From Temnothorax longispinosus (Eukaryota > Arthropoda > Insecta > Hymenoptera > Formicidae), in assembly GCF_030848805.1 (NCBI RefSeq), contig NC_092363.1, forward strand, positions 17,826,600 through 17,890,599: a stretch of 64,000 nucleotides of DNA, given 5' to 3'. The translations under genes and the position numbers were made by a program. Shown one piece after another: positions 1-12,511 of the stretch (within the stretch, counting starts at the first letter, position 1; each line of letters opens with the position of its first letter). The notes below the pieces were generated by a model that saw only the letters and a program-made list of their open reading frames with translations, searched no databases and was not told where the DNA came from.

Positions 1-1279
1 CTCCTATCAGTAAGTTTATTCTTAATGTATAAGTTTAGATATAAAACTTACAAATAGAATTATAAGGAATCTACTTTTGGAAATTTGTCAATTTTTTTTA
101 TCAATTACAACTTTTTTTTTATTATGACTAAGAATTTATAAATATTAAATATTAACGAAGAAATATGGTAGAATTTTTAATGGCGCATCTTATTCGTTTC
201 ATTGAAATTAATTTATTACAGATTTATCCTCGCCTAAGTCATTTCAAGGAAGAAATTTAACAGGGACTGTACGTCTTGTACGTGATTTAGCTGCGGATAT
301 TCATGGAAATATACAGCAATGGAACAAGCTTCATCTTCTAGGAGTCGATTATTTAAAAGACATAACGCAGGAAAAATGTGATAAAAATTATTCCGAAAAT
401 TTACAAGATTTATGTGACAAGTTAGAAAATATTTGTGATAATCTGGTAAATGTTTCCTTTAAGCACTCTCTTACCGCATTATTTCTTATTTTTACACTTT
501 TACCGGCCAACATCGTTTTGGCGTAATTGACACTTTACTTTACTTAGAATTATATATGTGTTTATCAATCTAAGTAATTGAAAGTAACTTTATTTATAGG
601 ATGGCATAGTTGGAAACTTAGATCAAATTAAACATCAACTAATCAGTGTAACAGCCTTACATAAAACTGCAGATAAATTGTTTATAACATGGCCGACAAC
701 GAAATTTGGTAAGAAACAATCTTAGATAGTTAGATTTGTTAAAAACGCACTTTGCAAAGCATTCGCTGTAAATTTTGCGCAGAATGCCAGCAGAAATGTA
801 ATCTTTTAACAGAATATGATAGCAAATTGATTACAGAAACCAAGTAGAAAATCTGTTATTTTATGATTAACTATTGAAATAATGTTGGCAGACTCTGCTG
901 ATGGAATAAAAGCTTAATATGAACATGGTCTATGCCACTCTATGCTAATCCGCTATATTCCGTTCAAATCTGTTGGCAAATGCTAGAACATTGCTATCAT
1001 TTTGCTTACTAGAAACCTATTTGTACATAAGTGATAATTACAATATTTTGATTATAATTGAGTATGCTTCAAAAATGTTTAGGTGAGGTAGCAGAAACTA
1101 TATACAAAGCATATCATGTGGAAGCTAAATTAAAACGCAAATTACTTGAAAATGTTGCTCACAATTATACAGACTCTTGGAAGATGCTCCATCTGGCAGC
1201 GTGGGTGTACGAGCCTTCATTGACTGAAGATTTAAAAGTTTTATTAGATTCGTTACTTATTGAAACTGGTCATAGGTGA
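1..1279 (+). CDS. CINP: Cyclin-dependent kinase 2-interacting protein (CINP), 5'-truncated
   Basis: C-terminal part of CINP, a small nuclear protein that in animals binds CDK2/CDC7 and ATRIP and acts in replication and checkpoint control. Exons: <1..9 (ends at a GTAAGT donor), 222..445, 600..708 and 1083..1279; phases join cleanly. About 179 residues are visible. Family marks are an N-proximal VRDLAADIHGNIQQWNKL stretch, the FITWPTTKF block (human HTWPTTHF), and a C-terminus ending LLIETGHR, where the human protein ends LLETGHRAL. The penultimate intron joins TTKF to GEVAETIYK across a split glycine codon, which decides acceptor 1082 over the earlier in-frame ATG at 1062. The start codon and first exons lie left of the window. 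The gene is convergent with DCAF1. Assignment rests on recalled family alignment. Confidence 0.87.
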
Positions 1280-1319
1280 TAAAAGCTTTCAATGTACTTT
1301 TTTAATTTTAATATAGTTT

Positions 1320-1411
1320 AATAAAACAATGGATTGCAATTTTATTTATTCACATGTTATGACCTAATATGATATATATTTGATAACTATTCCAGTTTTC
1401 TGAGCAATAAA
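1320..1411 (+). terminator. Candidate poly(A) signals of CINP
   Basis: AATAAA hexamers occur at 1320-1325 and 1406-1411, 41 and 127 bases past the CINP stop codon, followed by T-rich sequence. Which one is used cannot be told from the sequence. Confidence 0.5.
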
Positions 1412-2026
1412 GAAAACCAAAACTGTTTAAATTACAATTTTCTTTCGTTTACAGTAATGGTTTTTTTTTTTTTTTTTTCAAAATAATTTTTTCTACATTC
1501 TTGTGTTGTTTTTATTAAATTTTTTTACGTGCCATCGTATGTTCTATTCTCTCTATATAAAGAGATGTATTGTGTATAGTATATTGGATAATAGAAAAAA
1601 AATGATGAGAAAATACATACTCTTTTAAATTTTATATTTTCTTATTTAATAAAGGAATATAATCATTTTTTTAAGCATTTGATAATGCTCTATTATTGTT
1701 TAGAATGAGCATTTAAACGGTATTTTTTATTTTTAAAGTTCTAATCTCATTAGGAAAATTAAAAACATATTAATAGCTCTTTCTCTTTTATTTCTGATTT
1801 CCTGAAACATTTAAATCGCAAAAGTCATTTAACAAAAGAAAAGAGAATTAATGTAATACCAGAAATTAAATGAAATAATTAGTGTAAGTAGTTACTATTT
1901 CGCAAATACAATTCATGTTCTTTTAAAAGGTTATTTTATTATATAAAGCATGTATGACGACAAAAGCTCGTAATTTATAACATAATTTTTTTATAAAAGA
2001 TGAAAGGGAAAGAGTGAGACCTGGGA

Positions 2027-2078
2027 CAAAGGGGAAGGAGAAAAGGAAGAAAAAAAGAGAAGAAAAGAGGAGAAGGAG
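2027..2078. repeat. Polypurine tract
   Basis: About 50 bases of uninterrupted A/G on the plus strand, extended leftward to about 1997 with few pyrimidines. It is a low-complexity sequence able in principle to form triplex DNA. No gene is attached to it. Confidence 0.7.
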
Positions 2079-2160
2079 TTAATGATCAATTTTACTTGAC
2101 GGTATTTTTGCTTCTCAATCGATTATTACTACTTATTATTAGATATTCCTAATGTTGAAA

Positions 2161-2221
2161 ATAATCAATATCAATATGTATCAATAATAATCAATGATCA
2201 ATAATCAATAATAATCAACAT
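2161..2221. repeat. Degenerate AATCAAT-type tandem array
   Basis: Repeated ATAATCAATA/ATCAATAATA units with small changes give a short irregular array of about 60 bases. There is no sign that it is transcribed or coding. Confidence 0.65.
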
Positions 2222-2757
2222 TAGTTGATAAGAGTCATACAAGGACGTTCTCAAATCCATATTTGGAAATTCCAAAAAGTAGGTAATTAACGAATATCAC
2301 AAGTCTTCCGTAGCTTAACAATTCATGATTAAGAAACAAGTGAAAAAAATGTAAAATCATTTTATATTAATGCAAATTAAAAAATGTCTTTATATTTTTG
2401 TTAAGTGACTCAAATCACGAAATTACATTAGTTGTCATGCCTATGTACAGCTTTAATATTTGTATGCCACTAATATTTGACGTATCGTTGAAAAGAACAT
2501 ATAACATGGTTTTTTATTCAATAATCAAACAGAAGATTCATAATAATCATTTACAATTAATCATCTGTAATTTGAAAAGTACAGACATGTACTTTCTTCC
2601 CCGTAAAATCAACATCCGAATTACAATGGGAGAAATTATCTGTAAATGTACATTTAGAATATCCAATTAATAACCGCGATAGAATTCCTTTTTTAATACT
2701 TATTATATATGTATGTATATATATGTATATGCACAAAATTATATTTCTCAATGACAT

Positions 2758-5700
2758 TCATGAAAATATTAAATCCTCCAGATCCTCATCCGACAAATAG
2801 AAATCCTCAGACAGATCGTTAATATCGACACTGGGATCGTAATCCGCACTATCGTCGCCAGAATCACTCTCATCTCCATCATCATCGTCGTCGCCATCCC
2901 CATTATTTTCCCTGTTCTGATCGTTATCATCACCATTATCGTCTCCACCAGTATCTGCATTATCACCATCTGTTTTCAGAGTACAAACAAGAATTCTAGT
3001 GTCATACTAGAACATTACAATGTAATTTACAAATATATAAAAATTTTTAACACTCGCGGAACAACACTGAGATATATCTCAGGGATAAATAATAAAATAA
3101 AATATTGATTTTTACCATCCGCATTATTATCGTCTGACGCATCATCGTCACCATCGTCATCACTGGCATCGAGATCATCTTCTTCATCGTCTTCGTCAGC
3201 TTCATCCTCGTCGTCTCTTCGTCTTCCAACATCGTACAATCTAGCACACGATTCCTGTATGCTGGCAAATTCACCCAGGTTTTCAACTATCGCAATCTGA
3301 GTGTCAAATTTATTGCAGGCGAGACTATAAATTCCTCTTTTCACATCACAGGTTGCTAAAATATTAATATATGAAATTAATTATTTACAGGCTAAAATTA
3401 AAAAAAAATTTACATTATCTTTTAAATAGTAATAATATGTTTCTTGTATTATAATAATGCTTCTTTCTTACCAATATTATTGTAATCTAAAGCATCTAGA
3501 GTCTTGAAGGAAGTCGAATAATGAGAATCATTTTCATTGTCTTGATCTAACGAGACTGCATATATAATATTGTTGACCGGTGAGAAGATCACTTCCATGT
3601 CATCGAGAGTGGGAACTGTCTTAAGTAGGTGAAACGTTCTCAAATCCCATACTTCAGTATTAGATACAACTTCAGTCCCGTTTGGATGAAAAACTCCGTT
3701 TAATGTTTGATTTAATTTGTCAAACTTATGAATTTCTTTCCCTGAATTAACATCCCATAATATGCCATCGCTAAGTACTAACTCGTCGTTCATACTAAAG
3801 GTTGCCCGATTTTTAGTATATTGATTTGAAATGGATGGCGTCAAGGTTTTTATTAAGCTTCCAGTTTCTATATCGTATATCTATGATGGAAAGTGTATAT
3901 AAAACATATAAACTTATTAAAATCTTTTAAGATATAACGCAACTAGAAAGTTATATATAAAGCGCTACTGATAGCTGTTAACGTAAACGACATTATTTTG
4001 GTTATGCAATACGGTTAATACAATTAAATGCTAATAAAGTCAGTGCATATGTATTTACCGTCGCGCTCTCTCCTTGGGTACCGATTATTCTATCTTGCAA
4101 CTTGCTAAATTCAATATATTCATCGTTGTCAAAGGCTTTTTTCATTTCGAAGAACGCTCCCGTGTCCCAGAGCACTGACATAGGACTTCTCCAAGCAGTG
4201 GAGGTCAACAAAAGATTACCACGCTTATTACTTTCCATGTGATACACATACGTTTCATGGCAATTATAACTTCCCTCTTCCATCCCTGTATGGACGTTGA
4301 ACATTTTGACGTCTCCAGCATGAGTGCCCAAAATGAGATACTGTGTGCAAGGCTGCATTCAAAGATACAATTAAAAAGAGATATATAAAACAATAGTTTA
4401 CAAAAGCCCCAGAATGGTTTACAAAATAAATTAAAACTTACCGAGAAAGTACAACAGGTAAATATTCCTCCCGTATCGGTAGGCCGAAAGGTTTTTATAG
4501 GACAGAAACGGCTATAAATGTGTTTTCTATCTAATCTTCTACCATCCATTCCGAATGCTCGTCTCGTTAATCTCACTGTTACATTCGTAGGTGTAGAATT
4601 TTTTGCGCACGGGTCTGGACATTTGTGTGGTCTGCAATATTAATTGAAGTACATGGATAAAACCAAACCGAAATAATCGCATTTTACACATTATGTATAG
4701 CTATTTTAAAAATAGAAAATATTACTTACACAAAAAGATTGAATTGCGGGCATGTTACCATAGGATTTTTACAGAGAGCATGTTGATTAGTTAAATATTC
4801 CGTGATAATAGAATCGAGAGTAACCGATACGTTGGAGCTAGCTACTCCAGGTCCTCCACCACCTCCGGGATCTCTAAAAATCTGTTTCTGTAAAGATCTA
4901 CAGCTATTTGATTGAGGCTGTATCATAGATTGATAATTAGCCGGAATGACTAGATTAGCTGGCTGCTTTTCGGATGAAATTGATTTCCTACAACATAACG
5001 ACAATTGTTTAAAAACAGGATATCGACTATAAACATATTGAAGCAAGTATACGCAACTTACTTCTGATTAATTTGTAATTTAATTGGCTGATTTGCATTA
5101 TTCGAAATAACATTTTGATTCAGGCAATCAGCGAGCTTTAATCGGATGTTATTATTCACAGATGAACCAGTGCCCGTATGGGATATAAATCGAGACGATG
5201 TGGGAGTAGTATTGTTTCTACAAGTAGTTTCTTTTTGCGCACATCTAATTGTATTATATAAATTTACAGGGGCACCTGGAGAAAAACTATTTCTTGGCTA
5301 GAAAAATAATATTTTGATATTTGTAATATGTATTTTATACAAAAGTGTCAATTGTTCATTATTTTATAATTATTTAAAAAAACGTACATATGTATATACA
5401 TATGTATCTTTTATCTAGATTTTATGAACGATCTTATTGATCACCATTTTAACTTACAGTTACGCTTGCAGGATTTCGGTATGTAAAAGGTTGATATGTT
5501 ATTGCAGATTTCATAATTGCAGATGATTCCAAGTTTGCTTCTCTGTGCAATACATTAGCCGTCTCAGTTAAACCCTTCGACATGAGATGCTGATATATTA
5601 AATGGTTAAGTTGTTGTTCATTATATTGTATTCTCGTTTGGGCTACAACATTAGCCTATAAAAAAAATCATTTTGTTTAGAAACATCGCAAGAATAATTG

Positions 5701-8700
5701 AAAGAAAAGATAAATGCCGGATATTTTGAAGAAGCTTACCCTATGTAAACTGACTAAGGAAATTTCATATTCTGCACCCGTTGGTTTCGCTTTACCAGAT
5801 ACCCTTTCCATTAATTCGAGAGCATATTTTTGGAAAATAACATGTTCTTGACGTTTTTCTTGTAAGATAGGATCTTTCATAAGCGACTGAATTTGCCCAT
5901 TCGTGAACATTGGTAACTTGCTAATAATCTGCCTAACTTTCTCACTACGTGCTAGTCCAGCTAGTGCACGACACGCCAACGCTCGTATGCTATCGGCATC
6001 AGTAATAGGTGTTTTCACCATCATTAATTGCAGTAACACCTGTTACAAAAAAAATAATTTTATATAAAACATATCCAGATAATTATTGTAAGACACGATT
6101 ACACATACATACCATTATCCCGTTATTCGACCTAACGCTTTCCCATACTTTTTGTATCAATTCTTCGCTATTGTGAACGTTCTTTTTCTTGGCAGATCCA
6201 GTTACAGAATATCTAGCTACATTTCCTCCGACCTTAAAAAGTCATCAAATATCATCAATTAGAACACCTTAAGAATATTATATACATATATTTGAGGGAA
6301 TAATTTATATAAAATAAAACGTACTCTGTTTATAGGAGCGCATACACAATTAATTACAGCTCTAAGTGCTGCTCTTTGTACATCAGGATCTGCAATAATC
6401 TCACATTCAGCTGCGGCTAGCAAAAGATTAATCGCCATCGTCACCGACATGTCTGGCATGTCGACTTTTTCGCATAGCAGCAACATAACTTTTGGTACAA
6501 CAGAAGAAATTGCGATAATGTCCAAACATGATCTGACCGTCTCTGCACTAGAAGTAGTATGTACCCTAGAAATATAAATTATTTAGAAATTCCAAAACTC
6601 CTACTAACTGTGTATTTGTCACCGGATGGCATAGCATACACCATCCAATGTTATATAGAGATCAGTGATATTACATATATATCATGTAATATATACTGTA
6701 AAACACAAAATTACAAAGATCCGATAAACTTTTGTTAATGTAGATATGTGTTAATTTGCACTGTCCACTCACCGTCCACTATAGTTCCATTCGCGAGCAT
6801 AAGCTATGATTTGCAAAATCAATGTAATACCGCCTAAACGATAAAGCTCTTCCACTGGTGGCCATATCGCTCTAACTGACATTAATTCTTGGAGTATCTC
6901 TACTTTTGCTTGAACTTCCTCGCTACTCAACTTGCATGCCTAGAATAATAAACGTGCCTCAAAAATGTATATACATCAAATATATAAAAATATAACAATT
7001 TACAACAAAAAAAGAATGTAATTATGGGCGCAAATCATATTTTAGAATAAGATTGCTCATTTTTTACCACTCTGATAAGATAAGATAAGAAGAACTCCTC
7101 TAAATGCATAATTAATTGCTCATCCTTACCTTGTAGGGTGGTAATGAGGGCTGCCATGTATCGCGTTCAGCTCTAACGTTTTCCGCACGTTGCAATTGCT
7201 CTGCTTTTAAATGCAAATGCGCTTCCATGTATCTCTTCAAAGCAACAGTTACGTGTCGTACGATCTGCCTTGATGCACACTCTTCATCGTCATTTAGAGT
7301 CGAGTCTTCTTCAGGATTTAAAAGTGTCAAAACCGATATCTACAGCAGAATTTAAATTACATTTTACTTTATCGAGCAAAAAATAATTCAATGTGAACTC
7401 CGTTATCTTTTTCACAATGAACAATTTTTGTGGTTTAAATTAAATAGGTAAATAGATATTAAATTTATTTTCATTTTGCTTAGGGAGCATAAGCATTGAT
7501 CAATGTTTTCTTACCACGTTATACAATTGTCTCAAGCCGTCCCGTGCGTCAAACTCTTCCAATATAACTTTGAATGGGAAAGAAAAGCCAAAGAACATAG
7601 TCGCGTGACATCGTCCAGAATCATGACTGCATTCCAACAACCACAATGCGTAAATCACGAGATTGGATATTATGTGTTTCGGCAACAGACACACTCGTTC
7701 CATAGCATCCTCGCAGTACGCAAGATAATAAAGACATATAGATACACCTGTCGCCGCAACACTCGGCCTCGGCACATCCAACAGCCTTTGCAAACCGCCG
7801 ACATTTAGGAATTCGATTGAGAACTTTTTATGACACAACAAGGACGCGAGGTACTTGAGAGCCTCAAAAGCGAGTCTGCAATCCTTAGTCTCTTGCACGT
7901 TTATGTATTTCAGTATCAAGTCCAGAGCGTTGTGTTCGAACACATGGCCGAGGAACTCCTGATACTCGCCCATCGGTGTCAGGTATCGCAAAACCAGCAT
8001 TTGCCGAGTCGCGAGTGTAGGAGGATGCATTTGAATACTACCAATGACACGCGATTTCGTCTCGGCCCAGGAAGAATTTGAATTTCCCTCCGCCTGTGTC
8101 ATTTGCGCGTAAGAACTTTGAAACAGACTGGACGACTTTTGCAAGTTGCTCCTGACGGATGCCGGCACAGCGATTCTTGTCGGCTGTAAACTGTAGTTCT
8201 GCTTGGATGGTGTCACTGACAGGTTGCTCGCGGCTTTCGGGATGGACAGAGGTGGGGACATGATCTCGGGATAGAGTTCGCTGTTCTTCACGGGCGTCTC
8301 ACAACCGGAGTTGCTCCTCTTCTTCTTTGTGGCCGGCACATCATTGCGTATCGAGTCATTCTCATCGGAAGAAAGTGACTCTTGATTTTTCATAACTCCG
8401 TTTTTCTGCCATTTGTCTCGTAACTTGCGCTTCTCGGGGATGTTTCTTTCATCGCCATCGCTGACGCTGTTCTTATCTTGTCCAACATGAGCAAACGGCC
8501 TAACGTTCTGCTGACGATCTTCGTGCGCCTTCTCCTGCAACTTATGCAACCGTTGCAACATTAGTGGCACCATTTTGGCATTTTGATCTCTGAATCCTGT
8601 AGCTATGTCTTGCACTTCCATAGCGGCGGCCAGAAGGCCGGTCGAGTAGCTCTGTAATGGCTCGATGCTTTTTTCTGCCCAAGAAAATAATCTGTGTATA

Positions 8701-9484
8701 AGACCTTCCATATCTGGCTGAAATACTGCTGAGGTTTCTAATCCTGGGAGTATATCTAGCATCAGTCGACAGGCAGCAATGTTCAGTTTTCTGACGTCTC
8801 TTCCAGTTATTCCCGCCCGAGAAAAATACGAGTCTCTCAAGTAATCGTTTATTAACTGGAAACAAACGTGTATTATTAAAAATATCATTCCAGAGTGTAA
8901 CATTATAATTTCAAAAGAATATGTAGATGATAAAAATATTGTTATCAAGCAAATTCTGCTTAACTTGTACGATTGTCTTATCATAAAAATAATACAGCAA
9001 TATTTTCTGCTTTACTCAAAAATGGCAAACTAAATAAGCTGAGTTAACTAAACATTACAATAGAAAATAGTGTATAATTCCGCATCGAATATTTTTTAAG
9101 TTGTGATAAAAGCAAAATTCACAAATATTAATATATCAATTACATTCGAAAGAAACAAATGTAATACGTATCATGCTACAATATACACTCTTATCAAATT
9201 TTATCAATTCTATATATAGTTACCTTCGTCATGAAATTATCCTTTCTAAATAAAACTTTCAATATATGCCCAAAATTGCATTCTGGATCGGTGCGCGACG
9301 GATGTCTCTCGTCGAACGGATCTGGATCCACATTCATGTAATGTTCTGTCTCGAGTTCTATTATGTCCGCTAATCTCTCGAGAACAGGAATGGGATCGTA
9401 AGTTGGTGAGCTATGTTCTTCCTCCCATTGCCGTAGAATTTGTACAACATCCGTTACTTCCGCAAGCGATTCTGCATTCGCCAT
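2758..9484 (-). CDS. DCAF1: DDB1- and CUL4-associated factor 1 (DCAF1 / VprBP; fly mahjong)
   Basis: Substrate receptor of the CRL4 ubiquitin ligase, nuclear, also linked to cell competition in flies. Fifteen coding exons, all phases consistent, 1558 aa (human about 1507): 9224..9484, 7515..8855, 7130..7339, 6773..6939, 6325..6565, 6113..6232, 5740..6039, 5458..5655, 5062..5297, 4730..4987, 4442..4631, 4059..4352, 3472..3880, 3116..3355, 2758..2969. The N-terminal half is a helical armadillo-like region with GLETSAVFQ and YSTGLL blocks. A LisH motif lies at about residues 893-924, a WD40 propeller at about 1110-1430, and an Asp/Glu-rich tail at about 1440-1558. The second WDxR motif is WDLR (1350-1353), but the first reads WDVN (1314-1317), losing the usual Arg. 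An acceptor eight bases upstream of the ATG implies a 5' UTR intron. The tail matches the acidic DCAF1 C-terminus. Confidence 0.97.
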
Positions 9485-9630
9485 TATTTATCTGCAAATA
9501 TGTATATACGTTTGAAACAACAATTTGAAAATCGAGCTTTCTCGTTGGATTTCAACGCCTTACAAAATTTTATATTTAATCTCGTAATTTTGTGCGCGCG
9601 CGCGCAATGTATACGCACACACATACGTGC

Positions 9631-9768
9631 CCAGACAGTATACATGTCCAAAAGCGGGACGTAAGACGTCTAAAAAAACATCTTTTAGACGTCTTTACAA
9701 GAAAAGTCGTTTAAAGGACCATTCTTTAGACGTCTAAAAGTCGCGTTTTTTTACATAATGCTGTCTGG
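9631..9768. mobile_element. MITE-like inverted-repeat element with AGACGTCT palindromes
   Basis: The ends are CCAGACAG...CTGTCTGG, and the similarity continues inward for about 30 bases with mismatches (left ATACATGT, right complement ATTATGTA). Inside are three AGACGTCT 8-bp palindromes or near copies. It has no coding capacity, so it looks like a non-autonomous DNA transposon. The superfamily and target-site duplication are not clear. It shares the internal motif with the element at 34445-34544. Confidence 0.6.
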
Positions 9769-9849
9769 AATGTGTATAAAATCATACACTATACTAAGTA
9801 AAATAAGTAAAATAAATTATTGTACAGCACATTTCTGCGAAGGAACCCG

Positions 9850-10790
9850 ATAAGAGTTTTCGCCGAAAGTGCGCTAAAATCTCGACACGCGAGTCCTGTC
9901 AAACGCGGCAACATGGTCCCCGTCAAACCGCAACGCTAGAGGTTAACTCCCGCGCGAAAGATACAGTACGGGACAATCGATGTCGACAATATTTACAATT
10001 TTTCGATGTGTCAGGCATTCAAAAAGAACAACACCGTTCCGTTGACGGGCCTCGAAGCGAAAGACTCCCCTCACTGACACGCGAGGAGAGACATCCTCAA
10101 TGTCACGACGCGTGTGAATTGCGGCAAACCGACGACATAACCTCAAAACCGCCAACGACGGTAAACAAAGGGGTAGGATAACAAACGGAGGGATTTGTCG
10201 GAGAGTATTGTTCGAAGGAGGGCAATTTCGACGCGTGACAATTCGCCACGACCGAATTACGCAAGAAAATCGGGCGAGCCGGCCGGCGTCGCAAATTCGC
10301 GACAATTCGCGGCGACCGCGAGGATCAACGGGCTCACTCACATCACCGTTTCGCCGCGCGTTACGGTGGCGCGTGTCCGTCACAGGTTAGGATCCGCGAT
10401 ACGCATTTACGTTTGACAACTGTCGTTCGATGGTTATTCCTCCGGCAATTTTGCCAGCGATCTCCCCGACGACACGGACGATACGCGCGACTCGGGCAGA
10501 CAGCTGAACAAGACTCCGAGACTTACAAATATTTAATTATCGTTATCACACTTATCCGTCACACTTGGCTCTTGCACAACGATGTATATATCGGCATGGA
10601 CAGTAACCTCATATTTCAGAATCTCCTCGTGAATCTTCGGGTAGTTCCGAGTTCCGAGCAACTGGTTTCGCAAAAATATTAGATGGGTAACGTAAACACG
10701 AACTCCGTACGACGATCCCGAAGTGATCCCGGAGTCACGTGTCCAGTCACGTGGTCGCCATTTTGACCATTGGTTCGCGCGCTTAAATTT
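9850..10790 (-). promoter_or_regulatory. Probable DCAF1 promoter / 5' UTR region
   Basis: A CpG-rich island in AT-rich surroundings, upstream of a DCAF1 exon that starts with a 5' UTR acceptor (ag at 9493-9494). Its distal end carries two CACGTG E-boxes (10736-10741 and 10748-10753), a CGCCATTTTG motif like a YY1 site, and ATTGG (inverted CCAAT). No TATA box is evident. The transcription start is not determined; a divergent plus-strand transcript is possible. Confidence 0.5.
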
Positions 10791-11073
10791 TGATCCGGTA
10801 AGCTACGAAGATAATTATTATACGATAAACAAAATATATAACGATACAAACCGCTACTCGTATATTATTAAATTTGTGAAGTTATTGTAATTTTTTATTA
10901 ACATTAATCGAAATCGCTTTTATCTTGCACATGAGAAGTTTCGCCGTTTCAATTAACAAAAATATAGCGTTGCACAAACTGACGATACTTTTAATTATAA
11001 TAATTAATAGATAATAACATCAATTAATAAGTATAAGATTAATTAACAAAGTAGATAGTACGCGTATCCCTAA

Positions 11074-11215
11074 TGTCCATTTTTACTAATGTAGATTTTA
11101 TTTTTAATCTCGGTTCAACTTACTTTTTATATTTCTCCAGTTCTAAAAATTAAAAAACAATAAAAGTACGTTAAATCAAGATTAAAGTTAGTCTACGTTG
11201 GTAAAAGTGAACATA
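11074..11215. mobile_element. Palindromic MITE-like element, family F copy 1
   Basis: Two arms of about 55-60 bases are imperfect reverse complements. The left arm runs GTCCATTTTTAC...GTAGA...TTTAATCT and the right arm, read inverted, gives GTTCACTTTTACC...GTAGAC...TTTAATCT. A second diverged copy with the same arms lies at about 23474-23620 in WAPL intron 1. It is non-coding. Edges are approximate. Confidence 0.65.
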
Positions 11216-12511
11216 AAAGAATCATTGTATGCATATATGTATGCACACAAGGTGAGATTTATGTATAAAATATAATCATAGTAAACTAATATTAAATAAA
11301 TTACATCTTTCCACTGTTTTTTATATTTATATTGAAATAGCTTTCAATTATATGCAATTAGATAATTTATTTTTTACAATGTTATCTACAATACTGATTT
11401 TACAAGTAGTAATGTATAAAGCCTTTTATGTGTGGTACACATATATTAAAAATCATATAACAAAAATATATATTCTCCCGAAACATTCATCTACGACATC
11501 ATCTTTCTATTTTTTAATAGACTTTTTTCTTTCATCAGAAAATCATATAATCCGTCAATTGAATGCACTCGTAATACATTTTAATCATCCTTCTCATCAT
11601 CCTTGGAATTAAGTTTCAGAATTGTGCGTAAAATAACCGGGAACTAAGATTATCAGAAAATTTTATATTGAAATTCTTGAAAATGCTCAATTCTTTCTCA
11701 GATTGAGAATAATCTTTGTACATATATACATAACGCATTGACAGATAAAATCAATTTGTGAAAAGTCTACTGAGAACAATCAGAAAATGTAAATAACTTT
11801 TTCTCCGAATCATTATCATCTTTCTTTACTATGGTCTCCCAAGAGTTTTTATTTTAAGGCTCCTGGGTATTCGCCGCCGTCATAGTTTTCAGAATATTTT
11901 ATAAGTGTGTTAAAAAGCGATCTGAAGTTTTTTTTAAATCAAAATATTTTTTTATTTAGAAATAGCGCGCAAGAATTCTCAACATGTCATTTCTCACCTC
12001 TGACGTCACGATCTAACATGACCGCGGCGAGATTTCAGGAACCTTAAACTTGTAAAGTGCGACACTTGATAACATTTTTCGTTATAACGTTAGAATTATT
12101 ATTTTGTAATTGTTATCTTTTATATTTCGATACGTTATTATATAGCTCGTTTTTTATTTAAGGAATCTGAACAAAATATAGAAAAATGATGTTGGAAATA
12201 AAGAATTATTAATACAATGAGCATGTCTTTCGATAAGAAATAGATGCAGATAGAATCACTCGCTCTGCTTTATTACGAATTTGTAACAATCGGGAAAAAA
12301 AGTTTACTTACATTTTCTGAAGTAAATGTTATCTTCTCTGTTATTTCAGAAGATAATAACTTTATCTTCCCGATACTTAATATATAGTATAAAGTATAAG
12401 ATCCATCCTTAAATTTTACAAAAATTACTTTGTAACAGCAGCAAAGGAATTAGGCTACCGCTGTCCCGAAACTCAAGTTCATAGATGAGATTCTTGAAAA
12501 TTCCTTATTCC

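Larger units (their letters stand above)
1280..2757. other. Convergent intergenic region CINP/DCAF1
   Basis: AT-rich spacer holding the 3' ends of two convergent genes. I see no conserved coding signal; the 90-codon open frame at 2398-2670 has no recognisable product and lies where the DCAF1 3' UTR should be. A minus-strand AATAAA (TTTATT at 2513-2518) could end DCAF1. A long purine-only tract and a degenerate AATCAAT array are listed separately. Confidence 0.6.
9485..12511. other. Region between DCAF1 5' end and RALGAPB 3' end
   Basis: No conserved protein is seen. About 9485-9850 is the DCAF1 5' intron side with a (CG)n/(AC)n patch and an inverted-repeat element. About 9850-10790 is GC- and CpG-richer and promoter-like. 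From about 10800 to 12500 it is AT-rich, holding a palindromic element (about 11074-11215) and the presumed RALGAPB 3' UTR, with a minus-strand AATAAA (TTTATT, 12269-12274). Open frames here (for example 9943-10383 minus and 10413-10682 plus) have CpG-biased composition and no family resemblance. Confidence 0.6.

Noticed and set aside
2161..2221. Possible CRISPR-like or regulatory array of AATCAAT units
   Set aside because: Irregular, AT-only simple repeat without spacers in a eukaryotic genome.
9943..10682. Open frames on both strands in the CpG-rich region upstream of DCAF1
   Set aside because: Composition effect of GC-rich DNA; overlapping frames on both strands and no conserved motif.
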